From contig QFQY01000025.1 of NCBI GenBank assembly GCA_003248805.1, positions 1 through 60,768 of the forward strand: 60,768 bases of DNA, written 5' to 3'. Below the pieces are notes generated by a model, which was not told the origin of the DNA, did no database searches, and was given only the letters and a program-made list of their open reading frames with translations. Shown piece by piece: positions 8,008-14,552 of the stretch (the first letter of the stretch is position 1; each line of letters starts with the position of its first letter). The DNA is from Chelatococcus sp. Its GTDB lineage: Bacteria; Pseudomonadota; Alphaproteobacteria; Rhizobiales; Beijerinckiaceae. Both the position numbers and the translations under genes were made by a program.

Positions 8008-9207
8008 ATGAGCAGGAACACACGGTCTCTCGGCGCGAGGCTGCGCGTCGGCGCGCTGGCAGCGGTGGCGGCGCTGGCCCTCGGCGGGCAGGCTCTGGCG
8101 GACACGATCAAGGTCGGTGTCATCGGGCCGTTCTCCGGCCCCTTCGCCCTGCAGGGCAAGAATTTCCAGGCGGGCGTCGAGGCCTGGCTGGCCCAGAACG
8201 GCAAGAGCGTCGCCGGCCACGACATCGAGATCGTCTATCGCGACCTGCCCACCGCCAACCCGCAGCAGGCGCGCGCACTCGCACAGGAACTCATCGTCCG
8301 CGACAAGGTGCAGTATCTCGGCGGTGTCTATTTCACGCCCGACGCGCTCGCGATCACGCCGCTGCTGAAACAGGGCAACGTGCCGCTGGTGATCTTCAAC
8401 GCCGCCACCTCCGCGATCATGACCTCGTCGCCGCTGGCGGTGCGCACCTCCTTCACCACGGCGCAGACCACCACGCCGCTGGGCAAGGCGGCGGTCGATC
8501 GTGGCGTGACCAAGTTCGTCTCGGTCGTCACCGACTACGGCCCGGGCGTCGATGCCGAGGGCGCCTTCAAAAAGGCGATCGAGGCGGCCGGTGGCCAGGT
8601 CGTCGAGTCGATCCGCATGCCGCTCAACACCACCGAGTTCAGCCCGATCATGCAGCGCATCCGCGATGCCGGCGCGCAGGGCGTGTTCGCCTTCCTGCCG
8701 TCCGGCCCGCCGACGCTGGGCTTCGTCAAGGCGTTCAGCGACACCGGGCTGAAGTCGGCGGGGGTCAAGCTGTTCGCCACGGGGGACCTGACGCAGGAAT
8801 CCGACCTGCCCGCGTTGGGCGAGGCGGCGGCCGGCATGCTGACCTCCTTCCACTATGCCGTTTCGCACGAATCCGACGCGAACAAGGCCTTCGTCGCGGC
8901 CGCGACCAAGGCGCTGGGCTCGGCCGAGCAGCTCTCCTTCCCGGCCGTCGGCGGCTATGACGGCATGCATGTCATCGCCAGGATGATCGCTGCCACGGGC
9001 GGCAAGCAGGATGCGGAGAAGGCGGTCGAGGCGGTGAAGGGACTCGCCTGGGAAAGCCCGCGCGGGCCGGTGAAGATCGACCCCGAGACCCGCCACATCA
9101 CGCAGACGATCTATCTGCGCGAGGTGGCCAAGGACGCGCAGGGGAAATGGATCAACAAGGAGATCGCGAGCTTCCCCGAGCAGAAGGACCCCGGTCTGGC
9201 GAAGTAG
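8008..9207 (+). CDS. Branched-chain-type ABC transporter substrate-binding protein (likely aromatic acid)
   Basis: 399-aa periplasmic binding protein of the LivJ type I fold. Signal peptide residues 1-31 (cleavage after GGQALA), then DTIKVGVIGPFSGPFALQG, the usual mature start. GGGAGGA at 7994-8000 sets the ATG. It is the first of five importer genes and follows pobA directly. Members of this family bind branched amino acids, but in alphaproteobacteria many bind aromatic acids, so 4-hydroxybenzoate or a related phenolic acid is a reasonable inferred ligand. The gap to the permease holds two palindromic repeats. Confidence 0.85.
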   Translation: MSRNTRSLGARLRVGALAAVAALALGGQALADTIKVGVIGPFSGPFALQGKNFQAGVEAWLAQNGKSVAGHDIEIVYRDLPTANPQQARALAQELIVRDKVQYLGGVYFTPDALAITPLLKQGNVPLVIFNAATSAIMTSSPLAVRTSFTTAQTTTPLGKAAVDRGVTKFVSVVTDYGPGVDAEGAFKKAIEAAGGQVVESIRMPLNTTEFSPIMQRIRDAGAQGVFAFLPSGPPTLGFVKAFSDTGLKSAGVKLFATGDLTQESDLPALGEAAAGMLTSFHYAVSHESDANKAFVAAATKALGSAEQLSFPAVGGYDGMHVIARMIAATGGKQDAEKAVEAVKGLAWESPRGPVKIDPETRHITQTIYLREVAKDAQGKWINKEIASFPEQKDPGLAK

Positions 9208-9219
9208 AATCGTCTTTCG

Positions 9220-9325
9220 CTAGAGTATCGGTCCGAATATCGTGTTCGGACCGCTCCTCTAACTCCTTGATTTTGCATCGGCTTTTTCCGAAAACCGCGA
9301 TCCACTTTTCGGGCCGATGCTCTAG
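9220..9325. repeat. Palindromic intergenic repeat
   Basis: The ends CTAGAGTATCGGTCCGA and GGGCCGATGCTCTAG are inverted, and internal segments (GTCCGAATATCGTGTTCGGAC; TTTTCCGAAAA) form further hairpins. Elements of this look, with the CCGCGATCCACTTTTCGG core, are dispersed in Hyphomicrobiales genomes. It sits 12 bases after the binding-protein stop, where it could act as an mRNA-stabilising or attenuating structure between livJ and livH. Confidence 0.65.
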
Positions 9326-9330
9326 AAACA

Positions 9331-9436
9331 GGCGTCATTCTCGGGCGGAGCGTAGCGCAGACCCGGGAATCTCTCCGCAAGGGAGGCTCCGAAGCCCTCC
9401 TTGTCATGAGATGCTCGGGTCAGGCCCGAGCATGAC
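9331..9436. repeat. Second palindromic intergenic repeat
   Basis: Begins GCGTCATTCTCGGGCGGAGC and ends GATGCTCGGGTCAGGCCCGAGCATGACG, with an internal CTCGGG-TCAGG-CCCGAG hairpin. It lies immediately before livH (start 9476). Together with the preceding repeat it fills nearly all of the gap between the importer's first two genes. Confidence 0.6.
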
Positions 9437-9475
9437 GGCCACTCCCCGCTCTCCCGTTCGAAGAGGCCCGCGAGA

Positions 9476-10339
9476 ATGCAGACAGCGCTGAGCATCGCCA
9501 TCGATGCCCTGTCCTACGGGATGGCGCTGTTCATCATCTGCATCGGCCTGTCGCTGACCATGGGCCTGATGCGGGTGGTCAATCTCGCCCATGGCGCCTT
9601 CGCGATGATCGGCGGCTACATCGCCTCCTATGCGGTGCGCGATCTGGGCTTTAGCTATGCGCTCGGCATCGGGGCCGCCGTGGCGGGCACCATCGTGATC
9701 GCGCTGCCGCTGGAGCGGCTGCTCTTCCGGCGCATCTACGGCCGCAGCGAACTCTCGCAGGTGCTGATGACGGTCGGCATCACCTTCTGCGCCATCGGCA
9801 TCGTCAACTATCTCTTCGGGCCGACGCTGAAGACGATTCCCCTGCCGGCGGAACTCGCCCGGCCCGTCGATCTCGGCTTCAGGAGCATCGCCGGCCACCG
9901 GCTCTTCGTCATCGCGAGCGGGCTCTGCGTCACGGCGGGACTGTGGTTCCTGATCGAGCGCACGGCGTTCGGCATCCATCTGCGCGCAGCGGTCGAGAAC
10001 GCCGCGATGACGCGGGCGCTCGGCGTGCGGACGGGCTTCGTCTATGCGGTGAGCTTCGCCATCGCCGTCGGGCTCGCCGCCTTCGGCGGCGTGGTCGGCG
10101 CCGAGTTCCTGCCGATCGAGCCCTATTACGCGCTGCGCTACATGGTGACCTTCCTCGTCGTCGTCTCGGTCGGCGGGGCGGGGTCGATCCCGGGCGCGCT
10201 CGCCGCCTGCCTGCTGCTCGGCGCGATCGATGTCGTCGGCCGTTATCTGGTGCCCGATTTCGGGAACTTCTTCTTCTATCTCGCGGTGATCCTGATCGTC
10301 TGCCTGTTCCCGCGCGGGCTGATGGGCCGGGCCGAGTGA
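9476..10339 (+). CDS. livH: Branched-chain-type ABC transporter permease LivH
   Basis: 287-aa inner-membrane permease with about eight hydrophobic segments and the LivH features GLSLTMGLMRVVNLAHGAF near the N-terminus and VVSVGGAGSIPGAL near the C-terminus. It forms a heterodimer with the next gene product. The ATG at 9476 follows GCCCGCGAGA. It is 1 base from the livM start. Confidence 0.9.
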   Translation: MQTALSIAIDALSYGMALFIICIGLSLTMGLMRVVNLAHGAFAMIGGYIASYAVRDLGFSYALGIGAAVAGTIVIALPLERLLFRRIYGRSELSQVLMTVGITFCAIGIVNYLFGPTLKTIPLPAELARPVDLGFRSIAGHRLFVIASGLCVTAGLWFLIERTAFGIHLRAAVENAAMTRALGVRTGFVYAVSFAIAVGLAAFGGVVGAEFLPIEPYYALRYMVTFLVVVSVGGAGSIPGALAACLLLGAIDVVGRYLVPDFGNFFFYLAVILIVCLFPRGLMGRAE

Positions 10340-10340
10340 G

Positions 10341-11351
10341 ATGGAGAGCGCCGTGACGTCCCCGGGCAGCCTCTCTTCCCCGCCGTCGCGCCTGTGGCGC
10401 GATCTGGTGGGCCTGTTCCTGATCATCGCCGCGGGACTGGCGGGCTATGTGCTGTTTCCCGACAACCTCGCCTTCCTGACGCGGATGGTGTCGGTGGCGT
10501 TGCTCGTGCTCTCGCTCGACCTCATCGTCGGCTATTGCGGCATCGCCTCGCTCGGGCAGGGTGCGCTTTACGGAGCGGGCGCCTATGCCGCGGGGATCGC
10601 CTGCCTGAACGGCGTCGGCGATCCGTTCCTGCTCGTCCTGATCGGCGCCGGAGCCGGGGCCGTTTCGGGGCTCGTCATGGGGGCGGTGATGCTGCGCGCC
10701 CACGGCCTGCCGCAACTCGTGCTGTCGATCGCGATCGTCCAGCTGATGCACGAGGCGGCCAACAAGGCGTCCTCCGTCACCGGCGGCAGCGACGGGCTCG
10801 CCGGCATGGCGCCGGCGCCGCTCTTCGGCGTCTTCGAATTCGATCTGTGGGGGCGCAGCGCCTATCTCTTCGGGCTGGCTCTGCTGGTCGCGGTCTTCGT
10901 GGCGCTGAAGCTTCTCGTGCATTCGCCCTTCGGCATGGTCTGCCGCGGCATCAAGGAGGATCCGCTGCGGATCAGCACGCTCGGCATCTTCGCCTTCCCG
11001 GTGCTGCTGAAGATGTTCGTCATCTCGGGCGCGGTGGCGGGGATGGGCGGCGCGCTCGGCGCCATCGCGACGCAGGTCGTCGGGCTCGACAGCGTGTCCT
11101 TCGAGCTCTCCGCCAACGCGCTGGTCATGCTGGTGCTCGGCGGCATCGGCAATCTCTACGGCGCGCTGATCGGGACCGTGATCTTCATGACGGTCGAGCA
11201 TGTCGTGGCGGCGATCAACCCGTTCCACTGGATGACGCTGGTCGGCGCGGTGCTGATCGCGGTCGTGCTCTTCGCGCCGCGCGGATTGTCGGGTTCGCTC
11301 GACGAGGCGGCGCGGCTGCTCACGCGCGGCCGCCGGAGGGCCGGGCCGTGA
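10341..11351 (+). CDS. livM: Branched-chain-type ABC transporter permease LivM
   Basis: 336-aa inner-membrane permease. LivM hallmarks: VSVALLVLSLDLIVGYCGIASLGQGALYGAGAY and VLGGIGNLYGALIG, the latter contacting the ATPases. About nine membrane segments. Its stop overlaps the GTG start of livG (GTGA), consistent with one operon. Confidence 0.9.
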   Translation: MESAVTSPGSLSSPPSRLWRDLVGLFLIIAAGLAGYVLFPDNLAFLTRMVSVALLVLSLDLIVGYCGIASLGQGALYGAGAYAAGIACLNGVGDPFLLVLIGAGAGAVSGLVMGAVMLRAHGLPQLVLSIAIVQLMHEAANKASSVTGGSDGLAGMAPAPLFGVFEFDLWGRSAYLFGLALLVAVFVALKLLVHSPFGMVCRGIKEDPLRISTLGIFAFPVLLKMFVISGAVAGMGGALGAIATQVVGLDSVSFELSANALVMLVLGGIGNLYGALIGTVIFMTVEHVVAAINPFHWMTLVGAVLIAVVLFAPRGLSGSLDEAARLLTRGRRRAGP

Positions 11352-12112
11352 GCACCCTGTTCGAGGTCTCCCATCTCTCCAAGGAGTTCGGCGGCCTGCG
11401 GGTCAACCGCGACATCTCGCTCGCCATGGCGGAAGGGGAGCGGCTGGCGCTGATCGGTCCCAACGGGGCCGGCAAGACCACCTTCGTCAATCTCGTCACC
11501 GGCCGGTTGCAGCCGAGCGGGGGGAGCGTGCGCCTTGCGGGGGAGGACATCACCGGGCTGGGTGCCGTCCGCAGGGTCAGGCGCGGCCTGGTGCGGACCT
11601 TCCAGGTGACGCGGCTGTTCTCGGAGATGACGCCGGAGGAACATGTCGTCCTCGCGATCCTCCAGCGGCTCGGCCGCGCGACGCGGATTTTCGCGCGGTT
11701 CCGCGCCAGCTCCGAGGCCGCCGACGAGACCGCCGAGATCCTGACGCTGCTCGGCCTCGGCGAGGTGGCGCGGCGCCGGGTCGGCGAGATCGCCTATGGC
11801 CAGCAGCGCCTGCTCGAGATCGCGATCGCGATGGCACAGAGGCCGAAGGTGCTGCTGCTGGACGAGCCCGCGGCCGGCGTGCCCTCCGCCGACACGCCGC
11901 GCATCGAGCATGCGCTGGAGCGGCTGCCGCCGTCGCTGGCGGTGCTGATGATCGAGCACGACATGGATCTCGTCTTCCGCTTCGCGCGGCGGGTCGCGGT
12001 GCTGGCCGCGGGCGAGCTGATCTTCGAGGGGGCGCCGGCGGAGGTCTCCCGCGACCCCGGCGTCCGCGAAGCCTATCTGGGGAGCTATGCCCATGCCGGC
12101 AGCGACGCTTGA
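11348..12112 (+). CDS. livG: Branched-chain-type ABC transporter ATPase LivG
   Basis: 254-aa cytoplasmic ATPase starting at GTG 11348, which overlaps the livM stop. Walker A GPNGAGKTT is at residues 37-45, the LivG-type signature is AYGQQRLLEIA, and Walker B is VLLLDEPAAG followed by the switch VLMIEHDMD. It powers import together with LivF. Its end overlaps livF by 26 bases if the first livF ATG is used. Confidence 0.9.
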   Translation: MSTLFEVSHLSKEFGGLRVNRDISLAMAEGERLALIGPNGAGKTTFVNLVTGRLQPSGGSVRLAGEDITGLGAVRRVRRGLVRTFQVTRLFSEMTPEEHVVLAILQRLGRATRIFARFRASSEAADETAEILTLLGLGEVARRRVGEIAYGQQRLLEIAIAMAQRPKVLLLDEPAAGVPSADTPRIEHALERLPPSLAVLMIEHDMDLVFRFARRVAVLAAGELIFEGAPAEVSRDPGVREAYLGSYAHAGSDA

Positions 12113-12809
12113 GATCGAGGGGCTGAGCGCCGGCTATGGGCGCACCCATGTGCTGGAGGACGTTTCCTTCTCCGTGCCGGCGGGCGGGCGCCTCTCGGTG
12201 CTGGGCCGCAACGGCATGGGCAAGACGACGTTGATGGCGAGCCTGATGGGGCTGACGCGGCGCTATGCCGGCAGGATCAGGCTGGGCGGCATCGACGTCA
12301 CCGATCTCAGCACGGAGGCGCGGGCGCATGGCGGGCTGGGCCTCGTGCCGCAGAGCCGCGAGATCTTCAAGGGCCTGACGGTCGAGGAGAACCTGTTCGT
12401 CGGGCTGAAGGGACGGCCACGGAGCGCGATCCAGGAGGCCTACGAGATGTTCCCGCGCCTGCATGAGCGCCGGGCGAACCGGGGCTCGCAGTTGTCGGGC
12501 GGCGAGCAGCAGATGCTGGCTGCGGCGCGCACCATTCTGGGCAGGCCCTCCGTGCTGCTGCTCGACGAGCCGCTGGAAGGGCTCGCCCCCGTCATCTGCG
12601 ACATGCTGATGGCGGCCTTCACGCGCCTGGCCGCCTCCGGGGAGATGACGATCCTGCTGGTCGAGCAGCGGCTGGAGAGCGCACTCGACTTCGCCGAGCG
12701 CGCGATCTTGCTCGAACGCGGGCGCATCGTCTGGTCCGGCGCCTGCGGCGAGTTGCGCCGGAGCGACGACGTCATGGACCGCTATCTCGGCGTCGGCGGG
12801 CTGCACTGA
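12087..12809 (+). CDS. livF: Branched-chain-type ABC transporter ATPase LivF
   Basis: 240-aa second ATPase of the importer: Walker A GRNGMGKTT (residues 40-48), signature LSGGEQQMLAAAR, Walker B VLLLDEPLEGLAP, and the LLVEQRLESAL switch region typical of LivF. The start may be ATG 12087 or ATG 12093 (MPAATLEIEG); both lie inside the end of livG. Last gene of the operon; a palindromic repeat follows, between it and the convergent purU. Confidence 0.9.
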   Translation: MPMPAATLEIEGLSAGYGRTHVLEDVSFSVPAGGRLSVLGRNGMGKTTLMASLMGLTRRYAGRIRLGGIDVTDLSTEARAHGGLGLVPQSREIFKGLTVEENLFVGLKGRPRSAIQEAYEMFPRLHERRANRGSQLSGGEQQMLAAARTILGRPSVLLLDEPLEGLAPVICDMLMAAFTRLAASGEMTILLVEQRLESALDFAERAILLERGRIVWSGACGELRRSDDVMDRYLGVGGLH

Positions 12810-12865
12810 GTCGCACGGAGGGGTGCCCAATTCCTCAGGATGAGGGCTCGGGAGGCTCAGCATGA

Positions 12866-12957
12866 GCATCGTCATTGCGAGCGCAGCGAAGCAATCCAGG
12901 CTCACGGAGCGTGCGGCTCACTGGATTGCTTCGTCGCTTCGCTCCTCGCAATGACGA
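12866..12957. repeat. Palindromic repeat between convergent livF and purU
   Basis: The outer arms CGTCATTGCGAGCG.AGCGAAGCAATCCAG and CTGGATTGCTTCG..GCTTCGCTCCTCGCAATGACG form a long imperfect inverted repeat with a short loop. This is a common dispersed element of alphaproteobacterial genomes. Placed between convergent genes it probably serves as a bidirectional terminator. Just before it, at 12833-12852, TCCTCAGGATGAGGGCTCG matches one arm of the repeat found inside pbpC. Confidence 0.75.
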
Positions 12958-12963
12958 TGGGTC

Positions 12964-13827
12964 TCAGTCGGTGAAGACCACGGTCTTCTTGCCGTTCAGG
13001 ATCACGCGGTCCTCGAGATGGTTCAGCACCGCGCGCGCCAGCACGCGCCGCTCGATGTCGCGGCCCTTGCGCACGAGATCGTCGGGCGTGTCGCGATGGG
13101 AGATGCGCTCGACGTCCTGCTCGATGATCGGGCCCTCGTCGAGATCGGGCGTGACGTAATGCGCCGTCGCGCCGATCAGCTTCACGCCGCGCTCATGGGC
13201 CTGGTGGTAGGGCTTGGCGCCCTTGAAGCCGGGCAGGAAGGAGTGGTGGATGTTGATGCAGCGGCCGAGCAGCTTGGAGGAGAAGGCGTCCGACAGGATC
13301 TGCATGTAGCGGGCGAGCACGACGAGGTCCGTCCGCGTCTCCTGCACGAGGTGCCAGATCGCGGCCTCCTGCTCCATCTTGGTCTGCCGCGTCACGGGCA
13401 TGTGGTGGAAGGGCAGATCGCCGAGATCGGTCGAGGCGATGTGCTCGCGGGCATGGTTCGAGACGACGGCGGTGATCTCCATCGGCAATTCGCCGATGCG
13501 CCAGCGATAGATCAGGTCGGCGAGGCAGTGGTCGAATTTCGAGACCAGCAGCATGACGCGCTTCTTCGCCGTGCGTTCGCGCAGCGTATGGCTCATGCCG
13601 AAGCGCGTGGCGAGCTCGGCCACCGAGGCGGCGACGACCTCCTTCGGCCGGGCCTCGTCGAGACGGTCGAACACGACCCGCATGAAGAAGCGGCCGGTCT
13701 CGAGATCGTCGAATTGCTGCGCGTCCAGGATGTTGCAGCCGGCCTCGAACAGCAGGGTCGAGACGGCGGCCACGATGCCGGGCTTGTCCGGGCAGGAGAG
13801 GGTCAGAATCATCGCGTTGTCGGGCAT
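12964..13827 (-). CDS. purU: Formyltetrahydrofolate deformylase
   Basis: 287-aa enzyme that hydrolyses 10-formyl-THF to formate and THF. An N-terminal ACT domain (about 1-85, LTLSCPDKPGIVAAVSTLL) precedes a formyltransferase domain with the catalytic INIHHSFLPGFKGAKPYHQA and GATAHYVTPDLDEGPIIEQ motifs. It is the last gene of the minus-strand sarcosine oxidase operon. Sarcosine demethylation generates C1-folate, and PurU returns free THF, so the association is metabolically sensible and is common in proteobacteria. Confidence 0.93.
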   Translation of the reverse strand: MPDNAMILTLSCPDKPGIVAAVSTLLFEAGCNILDAQQFDDLETGRFFMRVVFDRLDEARPKEVVAASVAELATRFGMSHTLRERTAKKRVMLLVSKFDHCLADLIYRWRIGELPMEITAVVSNHAREHIASTDLGDLPFHHMPVTRQTKMEQEAAIWHLVQETRTDLVVLARYMQILSDAFSSKLLGRCINIHHSFLPGFKGAKPYHQAHERGVKLIGATAHYVTPDLDEGPIIEQDVERISHRDTPDDLVRKGRDIERRVLARAVLNHLEDRVILNGKKTVVFTD

Positions 13828-13913
13828 GACGAATGCCGCCCCAACGGGAGCGGCCCTTTATGAAAGCGGATCGGAGATGACGGGAGAGGCAGGCAGCGCG
13901 CGCCGCGCCGCGG

Positions 13914-14552
13914 TCAACCTCGTCCGGTCGAGACCGCGCAGCCATACTCCGCCACCGAGGCGGAGAACCAGGACCAGAAGCTGCCAGCCATGCTGCGCGC
14001 GACCATGATCTCGAATACCGGGCCATCCGGGCCGTCCTCGGCCCGCCAGAGATGCACACCGATATAGGCGATGCTTGTCAAGGCGACAGTGCCGATCGGG
14101 AAGGCGCGCGGGTGCAGATCGACCATGCAGCCCTTGGCGAGGGCATCGCGGATGCGCGGGCCGGACAGGGTGAGCGCGGCGCGCGCCTCGCTCTGGTCGG
14201 CGACGGCGGCGTGAGGCGAGAGGGCCGCGAGCAGATCGGAAAAACCGGCCTTGTCCCGTGCGCGCAGGAGCGACTGACCCGGCCCCGCCCAGAGGATCGT
14301 GTGTGTCGGGGAGGCGCTGGCGGCCGGCGTCGCCGGCAGGGTGAGGCCGAGCCGGCCTCCGACCGCGTCGGCGAGCCCGGCGCTGGCCCCCTCGGGCGCG
14401 ATCAAGGTCGCAAGGCCATATCCCTCGACCGTGCGCGCCGTGACGCCGGGCGTGCCGCCGGCGCCGATCTGGCCGGCCTCGACGATGCCGGCCCAGGCGC
14501 TACGGGGCGCCCATGCCTTGTCGGCCCATGTGGCGATGGCGGAATCAGCCAT
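13914..14552 (-). CDS. soxG: Sarcosine oxidase gamma subunit
   Basis: 212-aa small subunit of heterotetrameric sarcosine oxidase, structurally related to the folate-binding aminomethyltransferase fold. It shows the family's C-terminal pattern: TLSGPRIRDALAKGCMVDLHP, then FEIMVARSMAGSFWSWF. The start overlaps the soxA end by 8 bases. The assignment relies on operon position plus these segments; soxG sequences are poorly conserved. Confidence 0.87.
   Translation of the reverse strand: MADSAIATWADKAWAPRSAWAGIVEAGQIGAGGTPGVTARTVEGYGLATLIAPEGASAGLADAVGGRLGLTLPATPAASASPTHTILWAGPGQSLLRARDKAGFSDLLAALSPHAAVADQSEARAALTLSGPRIRDALAKGCMVDLHPRAFPIGTVALTSIAYIGVHLWRAEDGPDGPVFEIMVARSMAGSFWSWFSASVAEYGCAVSTGRG

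Noticed and set aside
9220..9436. Small noncoding RNA or riboswitch between livJ and livH
   Set aside because: The structure is fully explained by two dispersed palindromic repeats; no ligand-binding RNA consensus was seen.
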